A DNA stretch of 12,539 nucleotides from CAZDSS01 sp964508185 (GTDB lineage: Bacteria > Pseudomonadota > Alphaproteobacteria > Sphingomonadales > Govanellaceae), in contig CAZDSS010000073.1 of NCBI GenBank assembly GCA_964508185.1, forward strand, positions 1 through 12,539. Direction: 5' to 3'. The notes under the pieces were generated by a model. That model ran no database searches. It saw only the letters and a program-made list of their open reading frames with translations, and was not told the DNA's origin. Position numbers and translations under genes: made by a program. Positions 1 through 6,049 of the stretch are shown piece after piece (the first letter of the stretch is position 1; each line of letters begins with the position of its first letter).

Positions 1-1273
1 GCTCCTCCTGCCGCTTCGCATAGAACGCGAGCTTCGCCCGGATATGCTCATTGTCCACGAAGCGCGAAAGACGCGCCGCCAGAACATGGGCGATCTCCGC
101 GACCGTCAGGTCGTTCTCGGGATGGAGGAGCCAGTCCCCCTTCTCGTCCACCTTGCCGACCACAAGCGGCCGCACGTCGGCGCGCCAGTTGAAGAGCTGC
201 TGCTTGATCTGGTTCTCGATGAGCTCGCGCTTTTCTTCGACCACAAGCACTTCTTCGAGCCCTTCGGAGAACTGGCGGATGCCGTCCGGTTCGATGGGCC
301 AGGGCATGCCCACCTTGTAGAGCCTGAGGCCGATCTCCCGGGCCACCTTCTCGGTGATGCCCAGTTCATGAAGCGCTTCCCGCACGTCCTCGTAGGACTT
401 GCCGGAGGTGATGATGCCGAAGCGCGGCCGCGGGCTGTCCCAGATGATGCGGTTGATGCGGTTCTTCCTGGCGAAGGCGATGGCCGCGAAAAGCTTGTAG
501 CGCTGAAGGAGATAGTCGTGATCCTTCCAGTTCTCGACGATCCGGATATTGACGCCCTGGGGCGGCATCTCGAATTCGGTCGCGTCGGGAATGAGGATTT
601 CCCGCTGCTCCCCGGCAAGCGACACGGAGGCCGAGACCTCGACCGTCTCCGCCACCACCTTGTAGGCGACCCAGCAGCCCGAATAGCGGGACATGGCGAT
701 GCCGAGAAGGCCGTATTCCACGAACTCCTGGACGCTGGACGGATAGAGGATCGGCATCATGATGCCGTAGAAGGTGTGATCCGTCTGGTGCGGAAGGGTC
801 GAGGACTTGCAGCCATGGTCGTCGCCGGCGATGGCCAGCACCCCGCCGAAGCAGGAGGTTCCCGCCGCGTTGGCATGGCGCAGCACGTCGCCGCTGCGGT
901 CGACGCCCGGGCCCTTGCCGTACCAGATGCCGAAGACGCCGTCATGCCGCGCCCCGGGGAACAGATTGACCTGCTGCGAGCCCCAGACGGCGGTCGCCGC
1001 CAGATCCTCGTTGACGCCGGGCTGGAAGGTGATGTCGTGGGCGGCGAGCAGCGGCTTCGCCTTCATCAGCGCCTGGTCATAGCCGCCGAGCGGCGATCCG
1101 CGATAGCCCGAAATGAAGCCCGCCGTGTTGAGCCCCGCCGCCTGGTCGCGCCGCCTTTGCACCAGCGGCAGGCGCACCAGCGCCTGAGTGCCCGACATGA
1201 AGACCCGGCCCTCGGACGCCAGATACTTGTCGTCGAGGGATACCGCTTCAAGGGAATCTTTCAACAGGGTCAT
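1..1273 (-). CDS. Indolepyruvate ferredoxin oxidoreductase family protein, N-terminal 424 residues (3' end outside window)
   Basis: This is the start of a large 2-oxoacid:ferredoxin oxidoreductase of the indolepyruvate type. The family uses thiamine diphosphate and iron-sulfur clusters to decarboxylate aryl-pyruvates from transaminated aromatic amino acids to acyl-CoA, passing electrons to ferredoxin, in the cytoplasm. The 424 visible codons are open to the window edge. They include the N-terminal THDP-fold region with GLNTAGFISGYRGSPLGGYD (47-66), then GIWYGKGPGVDRSGD (115-129), the GDDHGCKSS stretch (150-158), and a transketolase-C-like part with RFGIITSGKSYEDV (284-297) and EEVLVVEEKRELIE (340-353). 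Many proteobacteria carry a single chain of about 1,150 residues fusing the alpha and beta/gamma parts; I infer that here, but only about a third is visible. ATG at 1273 has a GGGAGG ribosome site about 8 nt upstream. It is divergent from an Lrp-type regulator, which probably controls it. The family call is firm; the exact substrate is not. Confidence 0.9.
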   Translation of the reverse strand, partial: MTLLKDSLEAVSLDDKYLASEGRVFMSGTQALVRLPLVQRRRDQAAGLNTAGFISGYRGSPLGGYDQALMKAKPLLAAHDITFQPGVNEDLAATAVWGSQQVNLFPGARHDGVFGIWYGKGPGVDRSGDVLRHANAAGTSCFGGVLAIAGDDHGCKSSTLPHQTDHTFYGIMMPILYPSSVQEFVEYGLLGIAMSRYSGCWVAYKVVAETVEVSASVSLAGEQREILIPDATEFEMPPQGVNIRIVENWKDHDYLLQRYKLFAAIAFARKNRINRIIWDSPRPRFGIITSGKSYEDVREALHELGITEKVAREIGLRLYKVGMPWPIEPDGIRQFSEGLEEVLVVEEKRELIENQIKQQLFNWRADVRPLVVGKVDEKGDWLLHPENDLTVAEIAHVLAARLSRFVDNEHIRAKLAFYAKRQEE

Positions 1274-1311
1274 GACCGCGCCTCCCACTTGGCCAGGGCC
1301 GACCGATATGG

Positions 1312-1356
1312 GTCAGCATTGCTGACTATTATCCCGCGGCGCGGCCGAAATGTCTT
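1312..1356 (-). promoter_or_regulatory. Probable promoter of the ior gene with an overlapping palindromic operator
   Basis: Read on the minus strand, AAGACA (1356-1351) and GATAAT (1333-1328) are separated by 17 bases, matching sigma70-type -35 (4 of 6) and -10 (5 of 6) elements. Just downstream lies a perfect 15-base palindrome, GTCAGCA-T-TGCTGAC (1312-1326), which would cover the transcription start. The placement suits an operator for the divergent Lrp-type regulator or another repressor. The sequence facts are direct; the promoter and operator roles are inferred. Confidence 0.5.
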
Positions 1357-1390
1357 TTCGAAGATGAAAACTTCGCTCATATTTTGCGAA
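1355..1390. promoter_or_regulatory. Cluster of short inverted repeats upstream of the Lrp-type regulator
   Basis: This AT-richer stretch of the ior/lrp intergenic region holds three overlapping short inverted repeats: TTTTC/GAAAA (1355-1359 and 1366-1370), CGAAG/CTTCG (1359-1363 and 1371-1375) and TTCGC/GCGAA (1372-1376 and 1386-1390). Lrp-family proteins often bind several degenerate palindromes side by side near their own gene, so these could be autoregulatory sites. Each arm is only 5 bases, so chance is not excluded. Confidence 0.3.
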
Positions 1391-1428
1391 ACGAGATTTC
1401 TCCATTTGACGGGAACTCAGCAACCCAA

Positions 1429-1947
1429 ATGCCCATAGAACTGGATTCCATAGACATAAATATCCTTGAACATCTCCAGCGTGACGCTTCGATCCCCAAC
1501 AACGAGCTTGCGGAGCGGGTGGGGCTTTCGGCCGCGCCCTGCTGGCGGCGGGTGAAGCGGCTGGAAGAGGCGGGCGTCATCCGGCAGCGGGTGGCGCTTC
1601 TCGACGCCGAGGCGGTGGGACTTTCGCTCACCGTCTTCGCGAGCGTGAAGCTCGCCCATCATGCGGCCGACGCCCTGTCGCTGTTCGAGGCGGAGGTGAT
1701 GAAATTTCCCGAGGTAACCGAATGCTACACGGTCAGCGGCGGCACGGACTTCCTCCTTCGCATCGTCACCACCGGCATGCGCACCTACGAGACTTTCCTG
1801 CGCGAGAACATCCTGCGCATTCCGGGGGTGAGCGAGGTCCATTCCCGCTTCGTGGTGACCCAGGTGAAGCATACGACGGCCCTTCCCGTCCGCCATCTGG
1901 CGCGGCGGGAGGCAGAGAAGCGCCCCCGCGGCGACGGCGCCCGCTGA
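1429..1947 (+). CDS. Lrp/AsnC family transcriptional regulator
   Basis: A 172-residue DNA-binding regulator of the feast/famine (Lrp/AsnC) family, which binds amino acids or related metabolites and forms dimers to octamers. The N-terminal winged helix-turn-helix spans about 5-60, with LDSIDINILEHLQRDA (5-20) and NNELAERVGLSAAPCWRRVKRL (24-45) matching the Lrp pattern closely. The ligand-binding RAM (alpha/beta sandwich) domain follows at about 65-150, with VTECYTVSGGTDFLL (96-110) and the ILRIPGVSEVHSRFV stretch (128-142). A basic tail ends the protein. ATG at 1429 is chosen because the family begins just before the L-D-xx-D-xx-I-L motif; an in-frame TTG at 1384 would add 15 unlikely residues. 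The ribosome site is weak. It is divergent from the indolepyruvate oxidoreductase gene, a common pairing that suggests local control in response to an amino acid or its oxo acid. Confidence 0.93.
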   Translation: MPIELDSIDINILEHLQRDASIPNNELAERVGLSAAPCWRRVKRLEEAGVIRQRVALLDAEAVGLSLTVFASVKLAHHAADALSLFEAEVMKFPEVTECYTVSGGTDFLLRIVTTGMRTYETFLRENILRIPGVSEVHSRFVVTQVKHTTALPVRHLARREAEKRPRGDGAR

Positions 1948-1952
1948 AAGGT

Positions 1953-1987
1953 CAAAACCTCCGCCAGTGGGGATGGCGGAGGTTTTG
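1953..1987. terminator. Strong hairpin terminator, probably bidirectional
   Basis: A perfect 13-bp stem, CAAAACCTCCGCC (1953-1965) and its complement GGCGGAGGTTTTG (1975-1987), closes a 9-base loop. It begins 5 bases after the stop of the Lrp-type gene and lies about 50 bases beyond the stop of the convergent acyltransferase gene. The stem carries AAAA on one side and TTTT on the other, so each strand ends the hairpin with four T residues. It can serve both convergent genes. Confidence 0.8.
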
Positions 1988-2037
1988 GGGGGCTGCCGAG
2001 CGCCGTCAGTATGGCGGCGGGTTGGGGGGGTCAGAGA

Positions 2038-2760
2038 TCACGGGCGGTGTGGGTTGTAGTACTGTCCGCCCGCCGTGAGGATCCGCCAGACTTCCGGACG
2101 CTCGGCAGCGACGACGGTGAGGTCCGTCGTCAGGTCGAGGATGGCCGCATAGCGCAGCCCGTTGAATTCCACCGGCTCCCCGAGCGGCCGGAATGCCAGC
2201 CCGAAGCGGTTGAGGAGACGGAGCATGGGGCCCGTCACCAGAGCCAGTGTATGGGTAATGTTCTGCTCGGCGCTCATCTTCACGATCGCGGCCATGAGCG
2301 CAAGGGTTTCGAAAGCGGGATGCCGCACCCCGCGCTCGGGGCTTTCGGGCGCCCGCAGGAAGCGCGAGGCCTCGGCCGTGGTATCGATGGGGAATTCCTT
2401 GCCTGCCGCCGCCCGCGCCGCCGTGGAAATGGCATAGGCCGGAAGAGACACTTCCTCGTTGGGTAGGATCAGGCGCACGGAGCCGAGGTCGGCGCCGGTC
2501 GCACGCTCGATGAGCAGGCTGTGGAGCGCATGCTCGTCGTACTTGTCCTGCTCGAAGCCGGCGATCTGATGGGCCGGGTTCTCGAACCCGGTGGCGAGGC
2601 AATATACCTCGTAGCGCAGTCGATAGACACGTTCGAGAAGGGCCGGGGTCACGGCCGGTACGATCTCGACCCCCGAGCGATCCGCCCCTTCAATGACGAT
2701 ATGCTGATAAGTCTTGCCCTGCGGGCGCGCTGTCCGACAAATAGCCGTCGATAGATCCAC
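2038..2760 (-). CDS. LuxI-like acyltransferase (exosortase/PEP-CTERM-associated AHL-synthase-like family)
   Basis: A 240-residue protein with the GNAT-like fold signature of autoinducer synthases. The landmark residues of LuxI-type enzymes are recognisable: R47-x-R49-Y-E-V-Y53, an acidic pair D72/D75 within GFEQDKYDEHALHSLLIE (68-85), GSVRLILP (93-100) with R96, and EASRFLR (130-136) with E130 and R133. A C-terminal half with TGPMLRLLNRFGL (176-188) and a FRPLGEPVEFNGLRYAAI stretch (190-207) follows. The arrangement resembles the 'PEP-CTERM/exosortase system-associated acyltransferase' family, relatives of acyl-homoserine-lactone synthases whose product is not established. No exosortase or LuxR gene is in view. 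The start is GTG at 2760 with AGGA about 12 nt upstream; no better in-frame start exists before the conserved domain near residue 31. It lies 245 bp downstream of the histidine kinase gene on the same strand. Whether it makes a diffusible signal or modifies an envelope component is unknown. Confidence 0.82.
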   Translation of the reverse strand: MDLSTAICRTARPQGKTYQHIVIEGADRSGVEIVPAVTPALLERVYRLRYEVYCLATGFENPAHQIAGFEQDKYDEHALHSLLIERATGADLGSVRLILPNEEVSLPAYAISTAARAAAGKEFPIDTTAEASRFLRAPESPERGVRHPAFETLALMAAIVKMSAEQNITHTLALVTGPMLRLLNRFGLAFRPLGEPVEFNGLRYAAILDLTTDLTVVAAERPEVWRILTAGGQYYNPHRP

Positions 2761-2862
2761 CGCCTGTCACTTCCTGCTGCAAGTCAAAGGTCCATGGCTT
2801 CGGAAGCGTCGGCGGTCCCATTGCCCTCAGCCCCGCGCCTCGAAAGCACCAATAGAACTAAC

Positions 2863-2885
2863 AAAAAACAGCCAGGCTGCCCTGG
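2863..2885 (-). terminator. Possible weak terminator after the histidine kinase gene
   Basis: On the minus strand, CCAGG-GCAG-CCTGG (2885-2872) forms a 5-bp stem with a 4-base loop, followed after CTG by a run of six T residues (2868-2863). This could end transcripts from the upstream kinase operon and partly insulate the acyltransferase gene. The stem is short, so read-through is likely. Confidence 0.35.
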
Positions 2886-2889
2886 GTCA

Positions 2890-2928
2890 AAGTTGTGACA
2901 CAACGCCCCAAGACCGAATTAAGTTGTG
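2890..2928. promoter_or_regulatory. Palindrome plus direct repeat upstream of the acyltransferase gene
   Basis: The 245-bp gap before the acyltransferase gene has lower GC than its surroundings. It contains a perfect 13-base palindrome, GTTGTG-A-CACAAC (2892-2904). The octamer AAGTTGTG occurs twice (2890-2897 and 2921-2928), 31 bases apart, about three helical turns. These look like protein-binding sites, possibly for the neighbouring response regulator, but no convincing -10/-35 pair could be assigned here. The rest of the gap shows no gene. Confidence 0.4.
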
Positions 2929-3005
2929 GCGGCTCACCAAAAAAAGTTGGCGCGAATTAATGGATCCAATGCGGCAAGGAAGAAGCGGTGGCGGAGGGGG
3001 GAATG

Positions 3006-4517
3006 TCACGCCACCCGCGGCAGGCGAACCACCATGCGAAGGCCCCCTTCGGGCCGGTTCTCGGCGGTGATGGTGCCGTTCAATGCGGTGACGTTCCGCT
3101 GCACCACCCAGAGCCCGATGCCCAGATGCTGGGCGTGGCCCGCGGCCGTATCGATCGCCCGGGTGCTGAAATAGCGGTCGAAGATCTTGGGCAGGCAATC
3201 GGGCGGCACCCCCGGCCCGTCGTCCACCACCGAGATGGTGGCATGGGTCTTGTCGGCGACGAGGCCGAGGCGCACCTGCCCGCCGCTCGGCGTGAAGCTC
3301 ACCGCATTGTCCACCAGGTTCTCGATGATCGCTTCCAGAAGATCGGAGCTGCCGAGCACATGGACGTCAGGGGCGATGTCGCTCACCACCGTCACCCGGC
3401 GGCCGATGGCAAGGGTCGCGAAGTCGCGGCCGATCTGGGTCATGATGGCGGAAAGGTCCACCCGCTCCCGCGCCGGGTCGATGAGGTTGGCCATGAGTTC
3501 ATCGACCCGCCAGGCGCTGGCGATGAGGTCGTCGAGCTTCTCGAGGGAAAGTTCGATCATTTCGACCGCGCGGGCGGTGCGCGGCTCGTCGGCGCGGCGC
3601 TTCAGGGGTTCCAGCGCCTGGCTGATGACCGCGACCGGGGTCTTGAAGGCATGCGCGTTCTCGGTCGCGATCTCGCGCAACGTGTTGGCCGAGCTGTCAA
3701 GGGTCGCGACCAGGCGGTCGAGCTCCCGCGCCACCTCGACGAATTCGGCCGGCCCCCCCGGATCCGCGAAGCTGTGGCCGCGCACCCCATGGGTGCGGAT
3801 GGTCCGCGCCTGCTCGGTCAAGCGCCGGAGCCCCCGCCAGATGCCCCAGAACACCGTGACGGTGACCAGAAACATGGAAAGATAGATGACCGCGCCGAGG
3901 CGGATTTCCGGCGTCCGCCAGTAGGGCCGGCCGATGGACGAATCCTTGAAGGCGGCGGTGGAGAGCGCCGTCACCAGCGTCCAGCAGCCGCCCGGGGTGA
4001 GGAGCGGCGTGACGGAGGTCACCACCTCCTCCTTGCGCAGGCCGATCTGGTGCCGCGCCACCTGGGGCGCGCCGCTAACGCAGGCGGTCGCGAGCTGGTT
4101 GAACATGCCGAGAGCTTCCATCTCCTGCTGCTCGGCGGCCAGTTCCTCGGCGCTGCGGGCGGGGGCGGCGGCGACGTAGAAGAAATTGTCCTCTTCCGCG
4201 TCCGTCGGGCGGAAGAAGAGGCGGAGCATGGTGTCCGGCGCGCTGAAGACCTGCAGCCGGTCGGAAATTTCGGGAAGCGCGCCGGGCCCGCCGGTCTCGA
4301 GCCGGTTGCGGAGAACCTCGGTGACCAGCCGCCCGCGCTCGTAGACGCCGCTCAGCAACAGCTGGCGCTTGTCCTCGTCCGCCGCCTCGAACAGGCGGTA
4401 GAGGACGAGCGGCACGGCGAGAAAGACGAAGATCAGGAAAATGAGGCGCGCCGCCAGGGACACGCGGACCCAGCGGTTGAGGGAGCGGGGCGCTTGTTCG
4501 TCAGGCTTTGTCGTCAC
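3006..4517 (-). CDS. Membrane sensor histidine kinase (two-component system)
   Basis: A 503-residue inner-membrane sensor kinase that should phosphorylate the response regulator encoded just upstream. Two membrane segments (about 21-40 and 207-227) flank a periplasmic sensor region of about 165 residues, which I do not recognise. A HAMP-like linker follows, then the dimerisation/phosphotransfer helix with ENAHAFKTPVAVI (286-298) and the expected phospho-accepting His289. The ATPase domain has the N box IIENLVDNA (397-405), G1 motif DDGPGV (432-437), F box IFDRYF (445-450) and G2 GIGLWVV (466-472), so it appears catalytically complete. The His motif reads A-H-A-F-K-T-P, closer to the PhoQ-type S-L-K-T-P than to the usual H-E-L-K-N-P. 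The start is GTG at 4517, overlapping the regulator's stop by 17 bases and implying translational coupling. A longer reading frame continues upstream inside the regulator gene, but its composition does not look like protein. Confidence 0.9.
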   Translation of the reverse strand: MTTKPDEQAPRSLNRWVRVSLAARLIFLIFVFLAVPLVLYRLFEAADEDKRQLLLSGVYERGRLVTEVLRNRLETGGPGALPEISDRLQVFSAPDTMLRLFFRPTDAEEDNFFYVAAAPARSAEELAAEQQEMEALGMFNQLATACVSGAPQVARHQIGLRKEEVVTSVTPLLTPGGCWTLVTALSTAAFKDSSIGRPYWRTPEIRLGAVIYLSMFLVTVTVFWGIWRGLRRLTEQARTIRTHGVRGHSFADPGGPAEFVEVARELDRLVATLDSSANTLREIATENAHAFKTPVAVISQALEPLKRRADEPRTARAVEMIELSLEKLDDLIASAWRVDELMANLIDPARERVDLSAIMTQIGRDFATLAIGRRVTVVSDIAPDVHVLGSSDLLEAIIENLVDNAVSFTPSGGQVRLGLVADKTHATISVVDDGPGVPPDCLPKIFDRYFSTRAIDTAAGHAQHLGIGLWVVQRNVTALNGTITAENRPEGGLRMVVRLPRVA

Positions 4518-5310
4518 GGCGCCACCGATACCCGAATCCGGGGAAATTCTCGATCTCCTCGAATTCGGGATCGATGCTGCGGAACTTCTGGCGAATGCGC
4601 TTGATGATGGTGCGCACGGTGCCACGCAGACCCTCGCTGCCATCGCCGGCGAGGAAACCCCGGCCGTGGACTGTGTCATAGATTTCGCGGTAGCTGACGT
4701 CGTGCCCGCGCCGCTCCACGAGGGCGCTCACGATGTCGAATTCGCGCACCGTAAGCTCCACAGGCGTGCTCTTCCAGGCGGCGCGCTTGCTCGTGGGCCA
4801 GAGCGTCAGATGCCCGATCACGAGTTCCGCGGGCTCGTCCATGGCCGCGGTCTGGTCGGCGCCCTTGCGGCCCGCCTCGATGAGGGCGATCCGCTTCAAG
4901 AGGATCGAGAAGCTGCGGGACTTTTCGACGAAATCGACGGCCCCGCCTTCGAGCGCCGCCTCCTCGTAGATCTCGTCGCTGAGGACGGTGAGGAAGATCA
5001 CCGGCACCTCGCTGCCTGCCTGGCGCAGGCGGTGGAGCACGGTCAGCCCGTCCATGTGCGGCATCTTCCAGTCGAGCAGCACGACGCAGACATCGTCGCG
5101 CACGGCAAGGAAACTGAGGGCGCTCGGGCCGTCGGCAAAATCATAGACCGGATAGCCCTCGTCCTCGAGATTGAGACGCAGAGATTCCCGGAACAGCGCG
5201 TCGTCGTCGATGATGACGACCGGCGCACGGTTGCCGGGCGCGGCCGCAAGCGTGTCGGCGCTAGCGGTCGACGCGGAGCTTTGCTGCGAAGCGGCTACGG
5301 CAGAATCCAT
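4501..5310 (-). CDS. OmpR/PhoB-type response regulator with winged-helix output domain
   Basis: A 269-residue transcription factor and the probable partner of the kinase encoded directly downstream. After an Ala/Ser-rich leader of about 28 residues, the receiver domain (30-145) has the acidic pocket IIDDDALF (33-40), phospho-acceptor Asp80 in LLDWKMPHMDG (78-88), Thr108 and Lys130. Lys130 is followed by Ser (EKSRS) rather than the usual Pro, a departure at the loop that couples phosphorylation to dimerisation. The DNA-binding winged helix (about 163-265) has ELTVREFDIVSALVER (185-200) and ends with ENFPGFGYRW (254-263), as in OmpR/ChvI-type proteins. The start is uncertain: ATG at 5310 is preferred because it overlaps the lipoprotein gene least (50 bases), but ATG at 5358 or GTG at 5370 are in frame and none has a clear ribosome site. 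Expression probably relies on coupling to the upstream gene. Confidence 0.9.
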   Translation of the reverse strand: MDSAVAASQQSSASTASADTLAAAPGNRAPVVIIDDDALFRESLRLNLEDEGYPVYDFADGPSALSFLAVRDDVCVVLLDWKMPHMDGLTVLHRLRQAGSEVPVIFLTVLSDEIYEEAALEGGAVDFVEKSRSFSILLKRIALIEAGRKGADQTAAMDEPAELVIGHLTLWPTSKRAAWKSTPVELTVREFDIVSALVERRGHDVSYREIYDTVHGRGFLAGDGSEGLRGTVRTIIKRIRQKFRSIDPEFEEIENFPGFGYRWRRDDKA

Positions 5311-5803
5311 CGTCGTCGGTGTTCTGGCTATCTCTTGGTTCCTCGTTGTCGAAGCCATACGACAACACACGGTAATCCAGCGTCTTCAGATCAGGATAAA
5401 AGCGCACGGCCAGCACGCAGGCGCCGTCGCGATATTCCCAGGTCCGGCCGGGAGCTGCTTCCTCGACCCTGTCGGCGGGACCGAGCAGCGCCTGAACACC
5501 GGTGAAATCGCGTCCGATGAGAACGGAAAAATCGGGCTTTTCTGTGGCCTTCGGCGCCGTGTCGGCGGCAGCCTGACCTTTCGCAGTCTCGCCGGCGAGA
5601 GCGTCGGACCCCTTGATATGGGGCCGCGGCAGCGGCGTCGGCGACGGGACGGCCGCGGCGGTCGCCGGCGTCTCCGTCTCGGTCGGCGCCATTTCGTCCG
5701 CAGAGGGCGATGAATCAGCCGTGGATTGCGGCGTCGTTCCCAGCTGGGCGCAACCCGCAAGAAGCGCCCCGGCGAGGGTGAACGCGAGGATCCTGAATGT
5801 CAT
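5261..5803 (-). CDS. Small envelope lipoprotein with a BamE/SmpA-like C-terminal region
   Basis: A 180-residue predicted lipoprotein, first gene of the operon with the two-component pair. The N-terminus has a short hydrophobic signal and a lipobox L15-A16-G17-C18, so Cys18 should be lipidated after export. Residues 22-90 are a low-complexity Thr/Ala/Pro/Ser-rich spacer. The C-terminal part (about 91-175) has DFSVLIGRDFTGVQALLGPADRV (91-113) and TWEYRDGACVLAVRFY (121-136), a 'lead helix, G-x-P, W-x-Y' pattern like small outer-membrane assembly lipoproteins. Cys129 and Cys168 could form a disulfide. Similar uncharacterised lipoproteins are common in Alphaproteobacteria. ATG at 5803 is chosen because the signal peptide begins there; earlier in-frame starts would add a non-signal leader. 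Its last 50 bases also encode the start of the response regulator. It may be an accessory envelope sensor for the kinase, which is inference from position only. Confidence 0.8.
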   Translation of the reverse strand: MTFRILAFTLAGALLAGCAQLGTTPQSTADSSPSADEMAPTETETPATAAAVPSPTPLPRPHIKGSDALAGETAKGQAAADTAPKATEKPDFSVLIGRDFTGVQALLGPADRVEEAAPGRTWEYRDGACVLAVRFYPDLKTLDYRVLSYGFDNEEPRDSQNTDDDGFCRSRFAAKLRVDR

Positions 5804-5854
5804 GGGCCGCCAATCCCGATTGAGAATACCGCATGATGGCCGCCGCCTGGCCGG

Positions 5855-5885
5855 TTGCATCACCTGCATGTTGTAGCTTGCATCA
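5855..5885. repeat. Direct repeat of TTGCATCA upstream of the lipoprotein-RR-HK operon
   Basis: TTGCATCA occurs exactly at 5855-5862 and 5878-5885, 23 bases apart, with another TGCAT at 5865-5869 between them. The pair sits about 50-80 bases upstream of the lipoprotein start, in the 246-bp region shared with the divergent MarR gene. Spaced direct repeats are the usual target of OmpR-type regulators, so this may be an autoregulatory site; that role is inferred. No good -35/-10 pair is visible. The rest of this gap holds only a GC-rich hairpin at 5941-5954. Confidence 0.35.
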
Positions 5886-5967
5886 GCCCGGCTGCCAAGC
5901 GGCTCCGCGCCTTCGCCAAAGGCTCGATCCAGTGGGGAGAGGCCGCGGGCGGCCGGGATTCGCGGCG

Positions 5968-5983
5968 GAAATCATGACATTTC
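5968..5983. promoter_or_regulatory. Inverted repeat upstream of the MarR gene
   Basis: GAAAT-CATGAC-ATTTC (5968-5983) is an inverted repeat with 5-base arms in the AT-richest part of the lipoprotein/MarR intergenic region, 66 bases before the preferred MarR start. MarR proteins bind such palindromes of about 16-20 bases near their own promoters. A -35-like ATGACA lies within it (5974-5979), but I find no matching -10. Role inferred. Confidence 0.3.
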
Positions 5984-6049
5984 ATATTGTGCTTGGCGCG
6001 CCGAGCTTCAATACTCATGCGGATCTCGACCACATGGGAATCAACGGGC

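Noticed and set aside
44..1438. Long plus-strand reading frame of 464 codons opposite the ior gene
   Set aside because: It is the codon-aligned antisense of the minus-strand oxidoreductase frame, rich in His/Arg/Asp/Gly with no recognisable domain; the minus strand encodes a clear family protein.
1987..2030. G-rich stretch with several G runs, possible G-quadruplex
   Set aside because: The runs are unevenly spaced and sit between a terminator and a gene end; I see no sign of function beyond high local G content.
2782..2793. Tiny upstream reading frame ATG GAC CTT TGA before the acyltransferase gene (minus strand)
   Set aside because: Three codons with no ribosome site or sign of an attenuation structure; probably chance.
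2988..4604. Plus-strand reading frame of 538 codons across the kinase gene
   Set aside because: Antisense shadow caused by high GC; composition is low-complexity His/Arg/Gly/Glu, while the minus strand has all histidine kinase motifs.
5941..5954. GGCCGC-GG-GCGGCC inverted repeat upstream of the MarR gene
   Set aside because: The loop is only two bases and the arms are pure GC in a GC-rich region, so chance is likely.
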